Assembly (NCBI RefSeq): GCF_001642995.1
Contig: NZ_LOHS01000070.1
Coordinates: 103,729 to 167,728, forward strand
Direction: 5' to 3'
Origin: Streptomyces jeddahensis
Lineage (GTDB): Bacteria > Actinomycetota > Actinomycetes > Streptomycetales > Streptomycetaceae
DNA length: 64,000 nt
The first letter of the stretch is position 1. Each line of letters starts with the position of its first letter. The translations under genes and the position numbers were made by a program. Of this stretch, positions 8,282 to 16,323 are shown in pieces. The notes beneath the pieces were generated by a model that did not search any database, was not told the origin of the DNA, and saw nothing but the letters and a program-made list of their open reading frames with translations.

Positions 8282-8350
8282 GGCCTGTCGCGGCTGCGCG
8301 TACGAGTCGGCACGTCGGGTCGGCACGGTTCGCCGTACGACGACCATATG

Positions 8351-8390
8351 AACGAGGCGCTCGACCCGGGGACGGGTCGGGCGCCTCGTT
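8351..8390 (+). terminator. Long GC-rich terminator hairpin
   Basis: AACGAGGCGC and CGACCCG pair with CGGGTCG and GCGCCTCGTT around a GGGGA loop, giving a stem of about 17 bp with one bulge on each side. It lies 70 bases beyond the SUKH-4 gene stop. Confidence 0.85.
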
Positions 8391-8511
8391 CGTGTGGTCG
8401 CGGATGTCGGCGGTCGGTCGGGCGGCACCCGCGTGTGATTGCGGTTTCTGCTGCTTTGTGCCTCATCCTTGAGCGGGCGGCCGGGCGGAGTGTCGCGTTA
8501 TGAGTGTTTCC

Positions 8512-8527
8512 TCTTGATCCATCAAGA
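8512..8527. promoter_or_regulatory. Inverted repeat upstream of the coiled-coil gene
   Basis: TCTTGATCCATCAAGA has 7-bp perfect arms around a 2-base centre, about 110 bases before the start of the next gene. It is AT-rich against a GC-rich background, as expected of an operator, but the binding protein is unknown. Confidence 0.35.
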
Positions 8528-8634
8528 TGTGCGCCACGTCGAGTTGTTTGACGGGTTGTACGGAGTGGTGTACGTCATGCCGGGTTCGGGACTGCCGGAC
8601 CGCCCGATCCGGTGGGCCGAGAGGGGATTCGAGG

Positions 8635-9534
8635 ATGAGCAGCGCATCGGTGTCGCCCCACGGCTTCGTCGTCGTGCGGGGCCGCGCCTACCGGCCCGGG
8701 CAGGTGGACGCGTACGTCACCCGCCTGGCGAAGGAGCGCGACCAGGCGTGGGAGCGCGCCGCGCGACTGACCGTGCTGGCCAAGGACATGGAGACCGAGG
8801 CGGAGCGGCTGCGGGAGGTCGTCGCCGGGCTCACTCCACAGACGTACGAGACGCTCGGGGAGCGTGCGCAGCGGATCCTCGCGCTCGGCAAGGAGGAGGC
8901 GGCCGCCGTGCTGGCGGCGGCGCACGCGGATGCCGGGCGGGTCACCGCGGCCGCCGAGGAGGCTGCGCGCGAGATGGGCGACGCCGCGCGCGTCTACGCG
9001 GACACCGTGCGCGCCGAGGCCGACGAGCGCGCCCGGCAGCGGCTGCTCGCCGACCAGGCGACCGCCGACGAGGTCCGGATCGCGGCCCGGCGCGAGGTGA
9101 AGGAGCGGCGGGGTGAGGCGCTGGCCGTGCTGCGCGAGATGCGCGAGCGGACCGCGGAGATGCTCGCCGATCTGGAGAAGGAGCACGCCGAGCGGTGGGG
9201 CGCCGCCGGGCTCGAGATCGCCGAGCGGGAGGCGGCGGCGGACAGGCGGCACGAGGAACTGGCGGCTGCGGCCGACGGGCGTCTGTCCGAGGCGGAGCGG
9301 GCGTTCGCGGAGGCGGAGGAGTCGGCGTGGCGTATCCAGGAGGAGGCGCAGACCCGGGCCGGGGAGCTTCTTGCGGATGCGCGGGCGTGTGAGGATGCGA
9401 TCGGGCGGGAGACGGAGCGGGTGTTGCGGGTGCATGGGGAGCAGTGGGACGAGGTGCGGGCGCATATGGATCATGTGCGGAACAGTCTTGCGGCGTTGAC
9501 GGGGCGGGGGGCTCGGGTGGAGGGGGCGTCGTAG
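8635..9534 (+). CDS. DivIVA-like / 'cellulose-binding protein'-type coiled-coil protein
   Basis: This is a 299-residue, Ala/Glu/Arg-rich protein. The N terminus (HGFVVVRGRAYRPGQVDAYVTRLAKERDQAWERAARL) resembles the short DivIVA lipid- and curvature-binding domain. The rest is almost continuous coiled coil with a heptad-like pattern (AAREMGDAARVYADTVRAEADERARQR, RREVKERRGEALAVLREMRERTAEMLADLEKE). Streptomyces has several such scaffold proteins acting in polar growth and hyphal architecture; that role is inferred here. It starts at ATG 8635 after GAGAGGGG. It stands alone between a terminator on the left and a convergent symporter gene on the right. Database names such as 'cellulose-binding protein' for this family are probably historical. 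Confidence 0.8.
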   Translation: MSSASVSPHGFVVVRGRAYRPGQVDAYVTRLAKERDQAWERAARLTVLAKDMETEAERLREVVAGLTPQTYETLGERAQRILALGKEEAAAVLAAAHADAGRVTAAAEEAAREMGDAARVYADTVRAEADERARQRLLADQATADEVRIAARREVKERRGEALAVLREMRERTAEMLADLEKEHAERWGAAGLEIAEREAAADRRHEELAAAADGRLSEAERAFAEAEESAWRIQEEAQTRAGELLADARACEDAIGRETERVLRVHGEQWDEVRAHMDHVRNSLAALTGRGARVEGAS

Positions 9535-9559
9535 CCTGCGGCGCGATCTCCCCCACCCC

Positions 9560-9667
9560 GCCCCTTCCCGTAACCAGGGGCCGGCCCCTGGACCCCGCTG
9601 GGGGCTGCGCCCCCAGACCCCCCTATCGCCCTAACGGGCTCGTCCTCAATCGCCGGACGGGCTTGAT
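9560..9667. repeat. Dispersed GC-rich extragenic repeat, copy 1
   Basis: The element includes the palindrome CCAGGGGCCGGCCCCTGG (9574-9591), the hairpin CTGGGGGCTGCGCCCCCAG (9598-9616), then a conserved tail ending CGCCGGACGGGCT. A second copy with the same hairpin and tail lies at 51381-51470. Located between convergent genes, it may also serve as a bidirectional terminator. Its right end overlaps the last codons of the symporter gene. Confidence 0.8.
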
Positions 9668-11403
9668 TTGTTCGCCCCCGCCAGAATCCACGCCTCCACC
9701 GCCTCGTACTGCCTGCGCTGTTCGTCGGCCGCGCGGCGGGCCGACAGTACGGTTCCGAGCCAGCCCAGGGCGAAGCCCAGGGGTATGGAGACGAGGCCCG
9801 TCGTCGTGAACGGGAACCAGTTGAAGTCGTGTTCGGGGAACGCCGACGTGGGGGAGCCGGAGACCAGGTTGGTGCCGGTCATCAGGACATACACGGTGAG
9901 TGTGCCGCCGATCAGGGTGCATATCAGGCCGGTACGCGTGAAGCGGCGCCAGAAGAGGCCGTAGACCAGGGCGGGGGCCAGCGCGGACGCGCCGACGCAG
10001 AACGAGAGCGTGACCAGGGGCTGCAGGTTGCGGTGCTGCACCAGCGTGGCGAGACCGATCGCGACCAGCCCGACGACCAGCGCCGAGCCGCGGGCCAGCG
10101 TCATCTCCCTGCGCGGGGAGATCTGCCTCCTGCGGTGCGCGAAGACGTCGTGGGCGAGGGAGTTGGCACAGGCCAGGATCATCCCCGCGACCGAGGCGAG
10201 CAGCGTGAGGAAGATCGCCGTCGTCACCGTCGTGAACAGCATCGTCTCCGCCCATGAGGCGTCCGCGCCGAACGCCGCCTGGGAGCCCAGCAGATACGCC
10301 GTGTTGCCCTGCGGATCGGCCGCCGTGATCCCGGCCCGCCCGACCAGGGCCGCCGCACCGAACCCGACCACCGCGATGATCAGCATGAACAGCGCCACGG
10401 TGGACACGGCCCAGGACATCGAGCGGCGCACCTCGCGTGCGCTGCGGGCGGTGTACATGCGCATGGTGACGTGCGGCAGGCACGCGCCGCCGAGCACCAC
10501 CGTCAGCTCCGAAGTGATCATGTCCAGGCGCGGATGCGCCCCACCCGCGAACTGCAGTCCGGAGTGCAGGAACGCGGGGCCGGCGGCGCTGCCCTGCGCG
10601 GCCGCGGAGAGCAGCGCCCCCGGGTCCCAGGCGAACCGGTGCAGGACGAGCACGGACACGACCGCGCCCGAGCCGAGCAGCATCACCATCTTCAGGATCT
10701 GGATCAGGGCGGTGCCCTTCATGCCGCCGATCGCCGCATAGCTGATCATGAGTGCGCCGAGGGCGACGACGCATCCCGTCTTCAGTCCGTCGCCGCTGAA
10801 CCCGAGGATGAACGCCAGCAGATCGCCCGCGCCCGCGAGCTGCACGAGCATCATCGGCAGCAGCGCCGCGATCGTCGCGACGCACGCGGCGATGCGCACC
10901 GAACGCCCCGGCATCCGGCGGGCGAATGCGTCACCCATGGTGAACCGACCCGCGTTGCGCAGCGGTTCGGCCAGCAGGAACATCAGCAGCATCAGCGACA
11001 GCGCCGTGCTCAGGGCGAGGACGACGCCGTCGTACCCGGTGAGCGCGATGATGCCGCCGGTGCCGAGGACGGTGGCGGCCGAGATGTAGTCGCCGCCGAT
11101 GGCGAGGCCGTTGCGCATCGGCGACAGCGAGCCGTACCCGGTGTAGAACCCGTCGAGGTCGTCGCGGTCGGGTCCGGTCATCACGCACAGCAGCAGCGTG
11201 ACGGTGGCCAGTGCGGTGAAGGCCACCAGGGACATGGTCTGTGCGGAGTCACTGAATCCGGTCACGGCCCCGGCGGAGTTCTGCAGGATGCCCGCGGGTT
11301 CGGCGGGGTTCTGCAGGACACCCACGGGTACGCCCACGGGTTCGGCGGAGTTCTGCAGGATGGCCAGGGGGTCGCCGGCGTCCGGCGCGGTGCCGCTGCT
11401 CAT
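9646..11403 (-). CDS. Sodium:solute symporter (SSS family), acetate/monocarboxylate ActP-like
   Basis: This is a 585-residue integral membrane protein of the solute:sodium symporter family with about 13 hydrophobic segments. Family blocks include DDLDGFYTGYGSLSPMRNGLAIGGDYISAATVLG near residues 80-115, AGRFTMGDAFARRM, and KGTALIQILKMVMLL. The partner gene just upstream is DUF485, the usual companion of ActP-type carriers, and the two overlap by 4 bases (ATGA). Acetate or another small carboxylate is the likely substrate, by family and context. The first 50 residues are odd: a repeated ILQNSAEP/VLQNPAEP motif precedes the first membrane helix, which the family normally lacks. The gene end lies inside the dispersed extragenic repeat. 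Confidence 0.88.
   Translation of the reverse strand: MSSGTAPDAGDPLAILQNSAEPVGVPVGVLQNPAEPAGILQNSAGAVTGFSDSAQTMSLVAFTALATVTLLLCVMTGPDRDDLDGFYTGYGSLSPMRNGLAIGGDYISAATVLGTGGIIALTGYDGVVLALSTALSLMLLMFLLAEPLRNAGRFTMGDAFARRMPGRSVRIAACVATIAALLPMMLVQLAGAGDLLAFILGFSGDGLKTGCVVALGALMISYAAIGGMKGTALIQILKMVMLLGSGAVVSVLVLHRFAWDPGALLSAAAQGSAAGPAFLHSGLQFAGGAHPRLDMITSELTVVLGGACLPHVTMRMYTARSAREVRRSMSWAVSTVALFMLIIAVVGFGAAALVGRAGITAADPQGNTAYLLGSQAAFGADASWAETMLFTTVTTAIFLTLLASVAGMILACANSLAHDVFAHRRRQISPRREMTLARGSALVVGLVAIGLATLVQHRNLQPLVTLSFCVGASALAPALVYGLFWRRFTRTGLICTLIGGTLTVYVLMTGTNLVSGSPTSAFPEHDFNWFPFTTTGLVSIPLGFALGWLGTVLSARRAADEQRRQYEAVEAWILAGANKSSPSGD
11266..11363 (-). repeat. Three imperfect repeats encoding LQNSAEP in the symporter N terminus
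   Basis: CTGCAG-centred units recur at 11281, 11311 and 11353, each preceded on the plus strand by TTCGGCGG(A/G)GTT. They encode ILQNSAEPVG, VLQNPAEPAG and ILQNSAG. Unequal spacing (30 and 42 bases) suggests duplication followed by drift. Confidence 0.75.
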
Positions 11404-11858
11404 CGGGCGGCCTCCCGCAGCGCCTCGTGGCGTGCCTGCCTGCGCAGCCGGTCCGCCAGCGGATCGACGCGGCGGCGCGCCGTGTGTTCGTACAGCGCGA
11501 GCGCGAGCCAGGCCACGGGCAGTTGGCACAGTCCCAGCAGGAGCCCGGTGGAGAGCCCTCCGGAGACGGTGTCCGTCATCAGCGAGGGTGCGAAGGCGGA
11601 CAGGATGAGGAAGAGGACGAAGTAGCCGAGCGCCGTGAGGGTCGCCACGCGGCGCTGCCAGCGGTACGCGCTGCGCAGGAACCGCAGGTCGCTGTGGTTC
11701 CCGAGCGAGGGATGGCGGGGTAGCCGGCGCGTGGGGGCTTTCTCGGCCGCGTGGGGCTGCTGCGGCTGCCAGGGGTAGGTCGGGTACGCGGGCGGTGACG
11801 GCGGGGCGGGCTGGTGCGTGGGCCGTGCGTGGAACGAGTGGTGCGGCAGATCTGACAT
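11400..11858 (-). CDS. DUF485 family membrane protein, symporter partner
   Basis: This is a 152-residue protein. The first 60 residues are Pro- and His-rich and probably cytoplasmic. The conserved part follows: RFLRSAYRWQRRVATLTALGYFVLFLILSAFAPSLM, with two hydrophobic segments, LTALGYFVLFLILSAFAP and LLLGLCQLPVAWLALALYEHTA, ending in RRVDPLADRLRRQ. DUF485 proteins accompany ActP-type acetate symporters (YjcH-ActP in enterics). The stop overlaps the symporter ATG by 4 bases, implying coupled translation. Its precise role in transport is not established. Confidence 0.88.
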   Translation of the reverse strand: MSDLPHHSFHARPTHQPAPPSPPAYPTYPWQPQQPHAAEKAPTRRLPRHPSLGNHSDLRFLRSAYRWQRRVATLTALGYFVLFLILSAFAPSLMTDTVSGGLSTGLLLGLCQLPVAWLALALYEHTARRRVDPLADRLRRQARHEALREAAR

Positions 11859-12076
11859 CCCGGTTCTCCTTGCGCGGCTGAGGGTCCCGTTCGGGGACCG
11901 CAGGGAGTGGAGCGGGTGGAGGGTGGGGCGAGACGTTACTCGCTGGTATCGGCGTGCGCGACGGTTTCGGCAAACTGAGTGGTCGGTATGCGCTTGCTAC
12001 CGCTGTCGCTGCTGCCGCTACTGCCGTCCGACGACCCTTACTTGACCCTCTCGTCGCGTCAGGGTGCAGCATCGGA

Positions 12077-12122
12077 GCAGCGAGGGCGGAGGCGACCCCG
12101 CAGCGAGGGCGGAGGCAACCCT
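12077..12122. repeat. Two tandem copies of a 23-bp GC-rich unit
   Basis: The unit GCAGCGAGGGCGGAGGC plus ACCCC occurs at 12077-12099 and 12100-12122, differing at about one base. It could represent paired binding sites or simple duplication. Confidence 0.7.
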
Positions 12123-12130
12123 GAGTCCTT

Positions 12131-12161
12131 CTCCACCGGCGGGTGGAGAACCCCTAGGGGT
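12131..12161. promoter_or_regulatory. Hairpin followed by perfect 12-bp palindrome
   Basis: CTCCACC/GGTGGAG forms a hairpin at 12131-12148. Two bases later lies the perfect palindrome ACCCCTAGGGGT at 12150-12161. The palindrome is a plausible operator for the ABC exporter or the symporter operon; the regulator is unknown. Confidence 0.4.
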
Positions 12162-12435
12162 GTCTCCGTACTTGGGGCGGGGGAGGGTTCGTACCGCCGG
12201 AGGACGAGAAGGCACGCGGCCGCTCTTTAGCCTGGCTTTACGCGGTCGGGGCGCGGCGGTCAGCCGCCGGAGCGTCCGCACCGCCCGTTCGGAGGTGGGG
12301 TTTTCCCCCGCACAAGACTGCGCTGGGCACCAGCGCGCCGGACCGCTCGACGAGACCAGACTGAAGCGCGCACAGCACGGCAGCCCGGCCGCCCGCCGGG
12401 CATCGCATCACCGCTGACCGACATCCACGGCCCAT

Positions 12436-12477
12436 CACTGCGCCACCACCACTGCGCCACCATCACTGCGCCATCTG
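12436..12477 (+). repeat. Three 14-bp tandem repeats in the leader of the ABC exporter
   Basis: CACTGCGCCACCAC, CACTGCGCCACCAT and CACTGCGCCATCTG follow one another and end 23 bases before the GTG start of the ATPase gene. Confidence 0.75.
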
Positions 12478-12500
12478 CCGACCGACATAGGAGACTTACC

Positions 12501-13289
12501 GTGACAACGGCTGTAACCATTCCCAAGCACGGGGGCACGGGCGGGACTACGGCCGTCGCCGCGCGGGCGCGGCAGGTCGTCAAGGCCTACGGCTCCGGCG
12601 AGACCCGTGTCGTCGCGCTCGACCAGGTCGACGTGGACATCGCCCGCGGCCGGTTCACCGCGATCATGGGCCCGTCGGGGTCCGGCAAGTCGACGCTGAT
12701 GCACTGCCTGGCGGGCCTGGACACGGTGACGTCCGGTCAGATCTACCTGGACGACACCGAGATCACCGGCCTCAAGGACAAGAAGCTCACCCAGCTGCGC
12801 CGGGACCGGATCGGCTTCATCTTCCAGGCGTTCAACCTGCTGCCGACGCTCAACGCCATCGAGAACATCACGCTGCCGATGGACATCGCGGGCCGCAAGC
12901 CGGACAAGCAGTGGCTGGAGCGGGTCGTGGAGACCGTCGGTCTCGCCGAACGGCTGAAGCACCGGCCCACCCAGCTCTCCGGTGGCCAGCAGCAGCGTGT
13001 CGCGGTGGCCCGCGCCCTCGCATCCCGGCCCGAGATCATCTTCGGTGACGAGCCGACCGGAAACCTCGACTCGCGGGCCGGCGCCGAGATCCTCGGGTTC
13101 CTGCGCCGCTCGGTCGACGAGCTCGGCCAGACCATCGTGATGGTCACGCACGACCCGGTGGCCGCCTCCTACGCGGACCGCGTGCTGTATCTCGCCGACG
13201 GACGGATCGTCGACGAGATGCTCCGTCCCACCGCCGACGCCGTCCTGGACCGGATGAAGGACTTCGACGCGCGGGGGCGTACGTCATGA
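12501..13289 (+). CDS. ABC transporter ATP-binding protein, MacB/LolD type
   Basis: This is a 262-residue cytoplasmic ATPase. It has Walker A GPSGSGKS (57-64), Q-loop FIFQAFNLLPTLNAIEN (107-122), signature LSGGQQQR (159-166), Walker B IIFGDEP (179-185), D-loop GNLDS, and the switch His in MVTHD near 214. The FQAFNLLP and DEPTGNLDS variants are typical of the MacB/LolD/FtsE group that powers FtsX-like mechanotransmitting permeases. It starts at GTG 12501 after AGGAGA. It overlaps the permease by 4 bases (ATGA), so the two form an operon. The cargo is unknown; peptides, lipoproteins or antibiotics are possible. Confidence 0.93.
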   Translation: MTTAVTIPKHGGTGGTTAVAARARQVVKAYGSGETRVVALDQVDVDIARGRFTAIMGPSGSGKSTLMHCLAGLDTVTSGQIYLDDTEITGLKDKKLTQLRRDRIGFIFQAFNLLPTLNAIENITLPMDIAGRKPDKQWLERVVETVGLAERLKHRPTQLSGGQQQRVAVARALASRPEIIFGDEPTGNLDSRAGAEILGFLRRSVDELGQTIVMVTHDPVAASYADRVLYLADGRIVDEMLRPTADAVLDRMKDFDARGRTS

Positions 13290-15865
13290 CCGTCCTGAAG
13301 ACCTCGATGCGCAACTTCTTCGCGCACAAGGGACGCATGGCGCTGTCCGCCGTCGCCGTGCTGCTGTCGGTGGCGTTCGTGTGCGGCACGCTCGTGTTCA
13401 CGGACACCATGAACACGACCTTCGACAAGCTCTTCGCGACCACCGCGTCCGATGTCACGGTCAGCGCCAAGGGCTCGTCCGACACCGGTGAGACGACGTC
13501 CGGCACCGGCAAGCCGCCGGTCATGCCCGCCTCCGTACTCGGCGAGGTGCGCGGCGTCGACGGTGTGAAGTCGGCCGACGGCACCGTCTTCTCGACCTCG
13601 GTGACCGTCGTCGACGCCGACAAGGACAGCCTCTCGCCCACGAGCGGCGCCCCGACCATCGTCGGCAACTGGAACGCCAACGACGCCCGCACCATGAAGA
13701 TCACCTCCGGTGCGGCGCCGCGCGGCAGCGACCAGATCATGGTGGACGCCGACACCGCCGACAAGCACCACCTGGGGCTCGGCGACGAGATCGGCGTCAT
13801 CACGGCGGTCGGCACCCACAAGGCGAAGGTCTCCGGCATCGCGGAGTTCACCGTCACCAACCCCGGTGCCGCGATCTTCTACCTCGACACGAAGACCGCC
13901 CAGCGGGCCCTCGTCGGCGAGACCGGCGTCTACACCAACATCAACGTCACCGCCGCGTCCGGAGTCAGCGACGCCCAGCTGAAGAAGGATGTCGCCGCCG
14001 GACTCGACGGCGCCTACAAGGTGCAGACGGCCAAGGAGGTCGCCGACGCCAACGCCGCGGACGTCCAGGAGTTCATGGGCGTGATGAAGTACGCGATGCT
14101 CGGCTTCGCCGGGATCGCCTTCCTCGTCGGCATCTTCCTCATCATCAACACGTTCTCGATGCTGGTCGCCCAGCGGACCCGCGAGATCGGCCTGATGCGC
14201 GCCATCGGATCGAGCCGCAGGCAGGTCAACCGCTCGGTGCTGGCCGAGGCGCTGCTGCTCGGCCTCTTCGGGTCCGTCCTCGGCGTCGGCGCGGGCGTCG
14301 GCCTGGCCATCGGGCTGATGGAGCTCATGGGGCAGATGGGCATGCACCTGTCCACCGACGACCTGACCGTCGCCTGGACGACCCCGGTGGTCGGCCTGGT
14401 GCTCGGCGTCGTCGTCACCGTGCTCGCCGCGTATCTGCCCGCCCGGCGCGCGGGCAAGGTCTCGCCGATGGCCGCGCTGCGCGACGCCGGAGCCCCGGCC
14501 GACGCGAAGGCCGGCTGGGTACGGGCCCTCATCGGCCTGGTCCTCACCGGTGCCGGCGGCTACGGCCTCTACCTGGCGGCCGCCGCCGACAAGGCGAGCG
14601 ACGGCTCGCTGTGGCTCGGCGCCGGCGTGGTCCTGACCCTGATCGGCTTCGTGGTGATCGGCCCGCTGCTCGCGGGCGGTGTGGTGAGGGTGCTGAGCGC
14701 CGTTCTGCTGCGGCTCTTCGGCCCGGTCGGGCGGATGGCGGAGCGCAACGCGCTGCGCAACCCGCGCCGCACGGGCGCCACGGGCGCGGCCCTGATGATC
14801 GGCCTGGCGCTGGTCGCCTGCCTGTCGGTCGTCGGCTCCTCGATGGTGGGCTCGGCGACGGACCAGCTGGACAAGACCGTGGGCGCCGACTTCATCATCC
14901 AGTCCGACATGGGCGCGCCGATCACCGCGCAGGCGGTCGAGGCCGCGAAGTCCGCCGAGGGCGTGGCGCGGTTCACCGAGTACAAGCTGCTCGACGCCAC
15001 GCTGACCACGCCCGACGGCAAGACGTCCAAGGGCGAGACGATCAACGCCGCGGACCCGTCGTACGCGCAGGACCTGCGCACCGAGACCGTGGCCGGCGAC
15101 CTCGCGGACGCCTACCGCCCCGACTCGATGTCCGTCTTCGAGGGCTTCGCGAAGAAGCACGGCATCGAGCTCGGCTCGACGATCGAGGTCGACTTCCGGG
15201 ACGGGTCGACGGCGGAGCTGACGGTCCGCGCGATCACCAGCGACGAGGCTGTCATCGACAAGGGCGCGATGTACGCGTCGATCGCGACGGCCGAGAAGTA
15301 CGTGCCCGCCGACAAGATGCCCCTCGACGTCCTGCTCTTCGCCTCGGCGAAGGACGGCCAGGAGGCCGCCGCGTACACGTCGCTGAAGGCGGCCCTGGAC
15401 GACTACCCGCAGTACACGGTCCGTGACCAGACCGACTACAAGGAGGCGCTGCAGGATCAGATCGGCCAGCTGCTCAACATGATCTACGGCCTGCTTGCGC
15501 TGGCGGTCATCGTCGCGGTCCTGGGCGTGGTGAACACCCTGGCCCTGTCGGTGGTGGAGCGGACGAGGGAGATCGGCCTGATGCGGGCGATCGGCCTCTC
15601 CCGCCGCCAGCTGCGCCGCATGATCCGCCTCGAGTCGGTCGTCATCGCCCTCTTCGGCGCCCTGCTCGGCCTCGGCCTGGGCATGGGCTGGGGCGCCACG
15701 GCCCAGCAGCTGCTGGCCCTCGAGGGCTTGACCGTCCTCGAGATCCCCTGGCCGACGATCACCACGGTCTTCGTGGCCTCGGCCTTCGTCGGCCTGATCG
15801 CGGCGCTGGTCCCGGCGTTCCGGGCGGGGCGGATGAACGTGCTGAACGCGATCGCCACGGAATAG
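13286..15865 (+). CDS. ABC transporter permease with duplicated FtsX domains
   Basis: This is an 859-residue membrane protein. An N-terminal helix (LSAVAVLLSVAFVCGTLVF) leads into a MacB-like extracytoplasmic domain. The first FtsX core follows at about residue 268 (GFAGIAFLVGIFLIINTFSMLV, then RTREIGLMRAIGSSRRQ). A central pair of helices precedes a second extracytoplasmic domain starting RTGATGAALMIGLALVACLSVVGSSMVG. The second FtsX core is at about 732 (AVIVAVLGVVNTLALSVVERTREIGLMRAIGLSRRQ). The repeated TREIGLMRAIG is the cytoplasmic coupling helix that contacts the ATPase. With about eight to ten helices it is a full-length fused permease common in actinobacteria, paired with the ATPase just upstream. 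Confidence 0.93.
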   Translation: MTVLKTSMRNFFAHKGRMALSAVAVLLSVAFVCGTLVFTDTMNTTFDKLFATTASDVTVSAKGSSDTGETTSGTGKPPVMPASVLGEVRGVDGVKSADGTVFSTSVTVVDADKDSLSPTSGAPTIVGNWNANDARTMKITSGAAPRGSDQIMVDADTADKHHLGLGDEIGVITAVGTHKAKVSGIAEFTVTNPGAAIFYLDTKTAQRALVGETGVYTNINVTAASGVSDAQLKKDVAAGLDGAYKVQTAKEVADANAADVQEFMGVMKYAMLGFAGIAFLVGIFLIINTFSMLVAQRTREIGLMRAIGSSRRQVNRSVLAEALLLGLFGSVLGVGAGVGLAIGLMELMGQMGMHLSTDDLTVAWTTPVVGLVLGVVVTVLAAYLPARRAGKVSPMAALRDAGAPADAKAGWVRALIGLVLTGAGGYGLYLAAAADKASDGSLWLGAGVVLTLIGFVVIGPLLAGGVVRVLSAVLLRLFGPVGRMAERNALRNPRRTGATGAALMIGLALVACLSVVGSSMVGSATDQLDKTVGADFIIQSDMGAPITAQAVEAAKSAEGVARFTEYKLLDATLTTPDGKTSKGETINAADPSYAQDLRTETVAGDLADAYRPDSMSVFEGFAKKHGIELGSTIEVDFRDGSTAELTVRAITSDEAVIDKGAMYASIATAEKYVPADKMPLDVLLFASAKDGQEAAAYTSLKAALDDYPQYTVRDQTDYKEALQDQIGQLLNMIYGLLALAVIVAVLGVVNTLALSVVERTREIGLMRAIGLSRRQLRRMIRLESVVIALFGALLGLGLGMGWGATAQQLLALEGLTVLEIPWPTITTVFVASAFVGLIAALVPAFRAGRMNVLNAIATE

Positions 15866-15892
15866 GCGCTGCGGGTGGGGAACGGGGAAGGA

Positions 15893-15926
15893 CCGGCCCC
15901 GGAGAGCTATGGCTCTCCGGGGCCGG
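15893..15926. terminator. Perfect 15-bp hairpin between convergent genes
   Basis: CCGGCCCCGGAGAGC and GCTCTCCGGGGCCGG pair perfectly around a TATG loop. It lies 27 bases after the permease stop and 23 bases before the vapC stop, so it can serve both directions. Confidence 0.9.
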
Positions 15927-15948
15927 GATCCGTTGTCTGGCCGCGAGG

Positions 15949-16323
15949 TCAGGCCCGCAGGGTCTGGACGTCGTATTTCGGGATCCAGCTGTCGCGCGTG
16001 ACGATCGTCAGCCCCTCAGTCTGAGCCTGGGCGATCAGCATGCGGTCGAAGGGGTCGCGGTGGTGCGGCGGCAGTTGTCCGGCGCGCGCACCGTGTGCCG
16101 CCGTGATCACCAGTGGTTTGAAGTGGCTGTCGCGTAACCGCTCGGCGAGATCCGATGGGCCGGGCAGTTTGCCGATGGACAACTTGATGGCGACTTCCCA
16201 GGGGGATACGGCGCTGAGATAGACCTCGGGCTCCGTGTCGAGCCAGCCCTTGACCTCGTCGGAGAGCTCTGGGGAGTCGCCCAGCCACCACAGAGCGACG
16301 TGCGTGTCCAGGAGTAGCCTCAT
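15949..16323 (-). CDS. PIN-domain toxin, VapC-like, with a TTA codon
   Basis: This is a 124-residue PIN ribonuclease. Acidic residues of the metal site are visible: LLLDTHVALWW (Asp6), SPWEVAIK (Glu43), and RDPFDRMLIAQAQ with a later TRD. VapC toxins cleave tRNA or rRNA and stop translation until neutralised by the antitoxin. The gene overlaps the antitoxin by 4 bases (ATGA), the usual order for this pair. Leu63 is encoded by TTA (16135-16137), so full-length toxin should need the bldA tRNA, which lies at 56.2 kb in this window. This is the only in-frame TTA I found in the annotated genes. Confidence 0.9.
   Translation of the reverse strand: MRLLLDTHVALWWLGDSPELSDEVKGWLDTEPEVYLSAVSPWEVAIKLSIGKLPGPSDLAERLRDSHFKPLVITAAHGARAGQLPPHHRDPFDRMLIAQAQTEGLTIVTRDSWIPKYDVQTLRA

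Larger units (their letters stand above)
8282..8634. other. Intergenic region with terminator and promoter
   Basis: This 353-base gap holds a strong hairpin at 8351-8390 and a 16-base palindrome at 8512-8527, followed by the leader of the coiled-coil gene. I see no gene in it. Confidence 0.6.
11859..12500. other. Long divergent intergenic region with several repeats
   Basis: This 642-base region separates the symporter operon from the ABC exporter. It holds a 23-base direct repeat, a hairpin plus a 12-base palindrome, and three 14-base tandem units next to the exporter start. No convincing gene is seen on either strand; the open frames lack start signals and are of shadow type. Both promoters must lie here. 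Confidence 0.6.

Noticed and set aside
5228..8428. Long open frame of about 1,066 codons on the minus strand
   Set aside because: It is antisense to the SUKH-4/deaminase gene and consists of Arg/His-rich shadow sequence without a ribosome site or family match; high GC keeps the opposite frame open.
13169..15160. Minus-strand open frame across the ABC permease
   Set aside because: It lies fully inside the well-supported permease gene, and its product is low-complexity shadow sequence.
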